This document shows, piece after piece, positions 63,483-64,000 of a stretch of DNA of 64,000 nucleotides. A program made the position numbers and the translations under genes. The stretch is from assembly GCF_003945595.2 (NCBI RefSeq), contig NW_024104365.1:5179049-5243048 (forward strand). The letters run 5' to 3'. Numbering within the stretch: position 1 is the first letter of the stretch; every line of letters begins with the position of its first letter. Under the pieces are notes generated by a model that saw only the letters and a program-made list of their open reading frames with translations, ran no database searches and had not been told where the DNA came from. This DNA comes from Pipra filicauda. Lineage: Eukaryota > Chordata > Aves > Passeriformes > Pipridae.

Positions 63483-64000
63483 AAGCATGACACAAATATT
63501 TCTTGAATGAAATCACTGGGTTTGTGTGGGTGACATATAGGATCTCTGGACTCACCCACTTTCACTGAGATGTCCGCAAAGCAAGTGTCTTCATGTGAGA
63601 AAAAAATTCAACTCTAATATTCAGACTCAGACCCTGGAGCTGAGAAAAGGTAAATCTTCTGGAGCTTCCAGTGGATAAAAAAGTAGTGAAAAGTTACAGT
63701 CTGGCAGCCTGGGCAGCGAATTAGAAAACAGTACAGCTCTGTTTGCTGTTATTTCTTAGATTTAGGACATAATCTTGCTCTGATTTAAGAGTTTTGCGAT
63801 TGAATTCAGAGGGACCAGAATCAAGCACTTTGTCTGCTCCAGAGCTGACCGCTTTATTTGGAAATATAACTTTTTAAAGCACACACTTTTCTCTTAAAAT
63901 GCTACAAAGTAAAGCAAGTAATTACATTAGGCTCTACCTGAAGCTCCAGAGAATTAATACAAAGGCTGCTTGGCTCTTGCCAACTTTCACTATTACATTT
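63483..64000. other. Intergenic, no gene recognised
   Basis: AT-rich sequence up to the window edge with no recognisable feature. Confidence 0.5.

Noticed and set aside
45000..64000. TM9SF2 first exon to the right of UBAC2, as in mammals
   Set aside because: No signal peptide or coding sequence resembling TM9SF2 is found near either CpG-rich region.
1..64000. tRNA, rRNA, snRNA genes and CRISPR arrays
   Set aside because: No cloverleaf with A and B boxes, no rRNA segment and no regularly spaced direct repeats were recognised by eye. A covariance-model scan would be needed to exclude small ncRNAs.

Overview
The window is vertebrate nuclear DNA, most probably from a bird. It has widely spaced, conserved coding exons with GT-AG splice sites. 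It carries many 5'-truncated CR1 LINE copies, several ending in the ATTCTATG-type tail, and one solo retroviral LTR of a type common in birds. There are no operons, CRISPR arrays or bacterial features, and I recognised no tRNA or rRNA gene.

Left part (1 to about 35,350): the 3' part of UBAC2 on the plus strand. Five coding exons are readable (3996-4119, 6007-6054, 17362-17607, 31262-31384, 34649-34756). They join in frame and encode about 215 residues, from inside the rhomboid-like membrane domain to the C-terminal UBA domain and stop. The 5' exons lie to the left of the window. The introns (1.9, 11.3, 13.7 and 3.3 kb) hold old CR1 copies, a solo LTR, simple repeats and one candidate in-frame 21-nt microexon (18584-18604). 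In mammals GPR18 and GPR183 sit antisense inside UBAC2 introns; neither is seen in the introns covered here.

Middle (about 35,350-46,000): a spacer with AT-rich microsatellites, two CR1 fragments and a small CpG-rich islet. Then comes an intact, single-coding-exon class A GPCR on the minus strand (43578-44636, 352 aa). It resembles GPR183 (EBI2) but is too divergent to be the usual vertebrate orthologue, so I call it a GPR183-like paralogue. All four residues reported to contact the oxysterol ligand in GPR183 are kept. A strong CpG island at about 45,240-45,720 lies upstream on the gene's side, with plausible splice signals for a 5' UTR intron.

Right part (46,000-64,000): no coding gene recognised. 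It holds a nested pair of CR1 elements in opposite orientations (50,590 to about 52,690), two more CR1 3' fragments, short tandem duplications and a second small CpG-rich islet near 59,300.

Functionally, UBAC2 is an ER membrane ubiquitin-binding protein of the ERAD and lipid-droplet pathways. The GPCR belongs to the chemoattractant and oxysterol receptor branch that neighbours UBAC2 in vertebrates. They are linked by conserved neighbourhood rather than a shared pathway.
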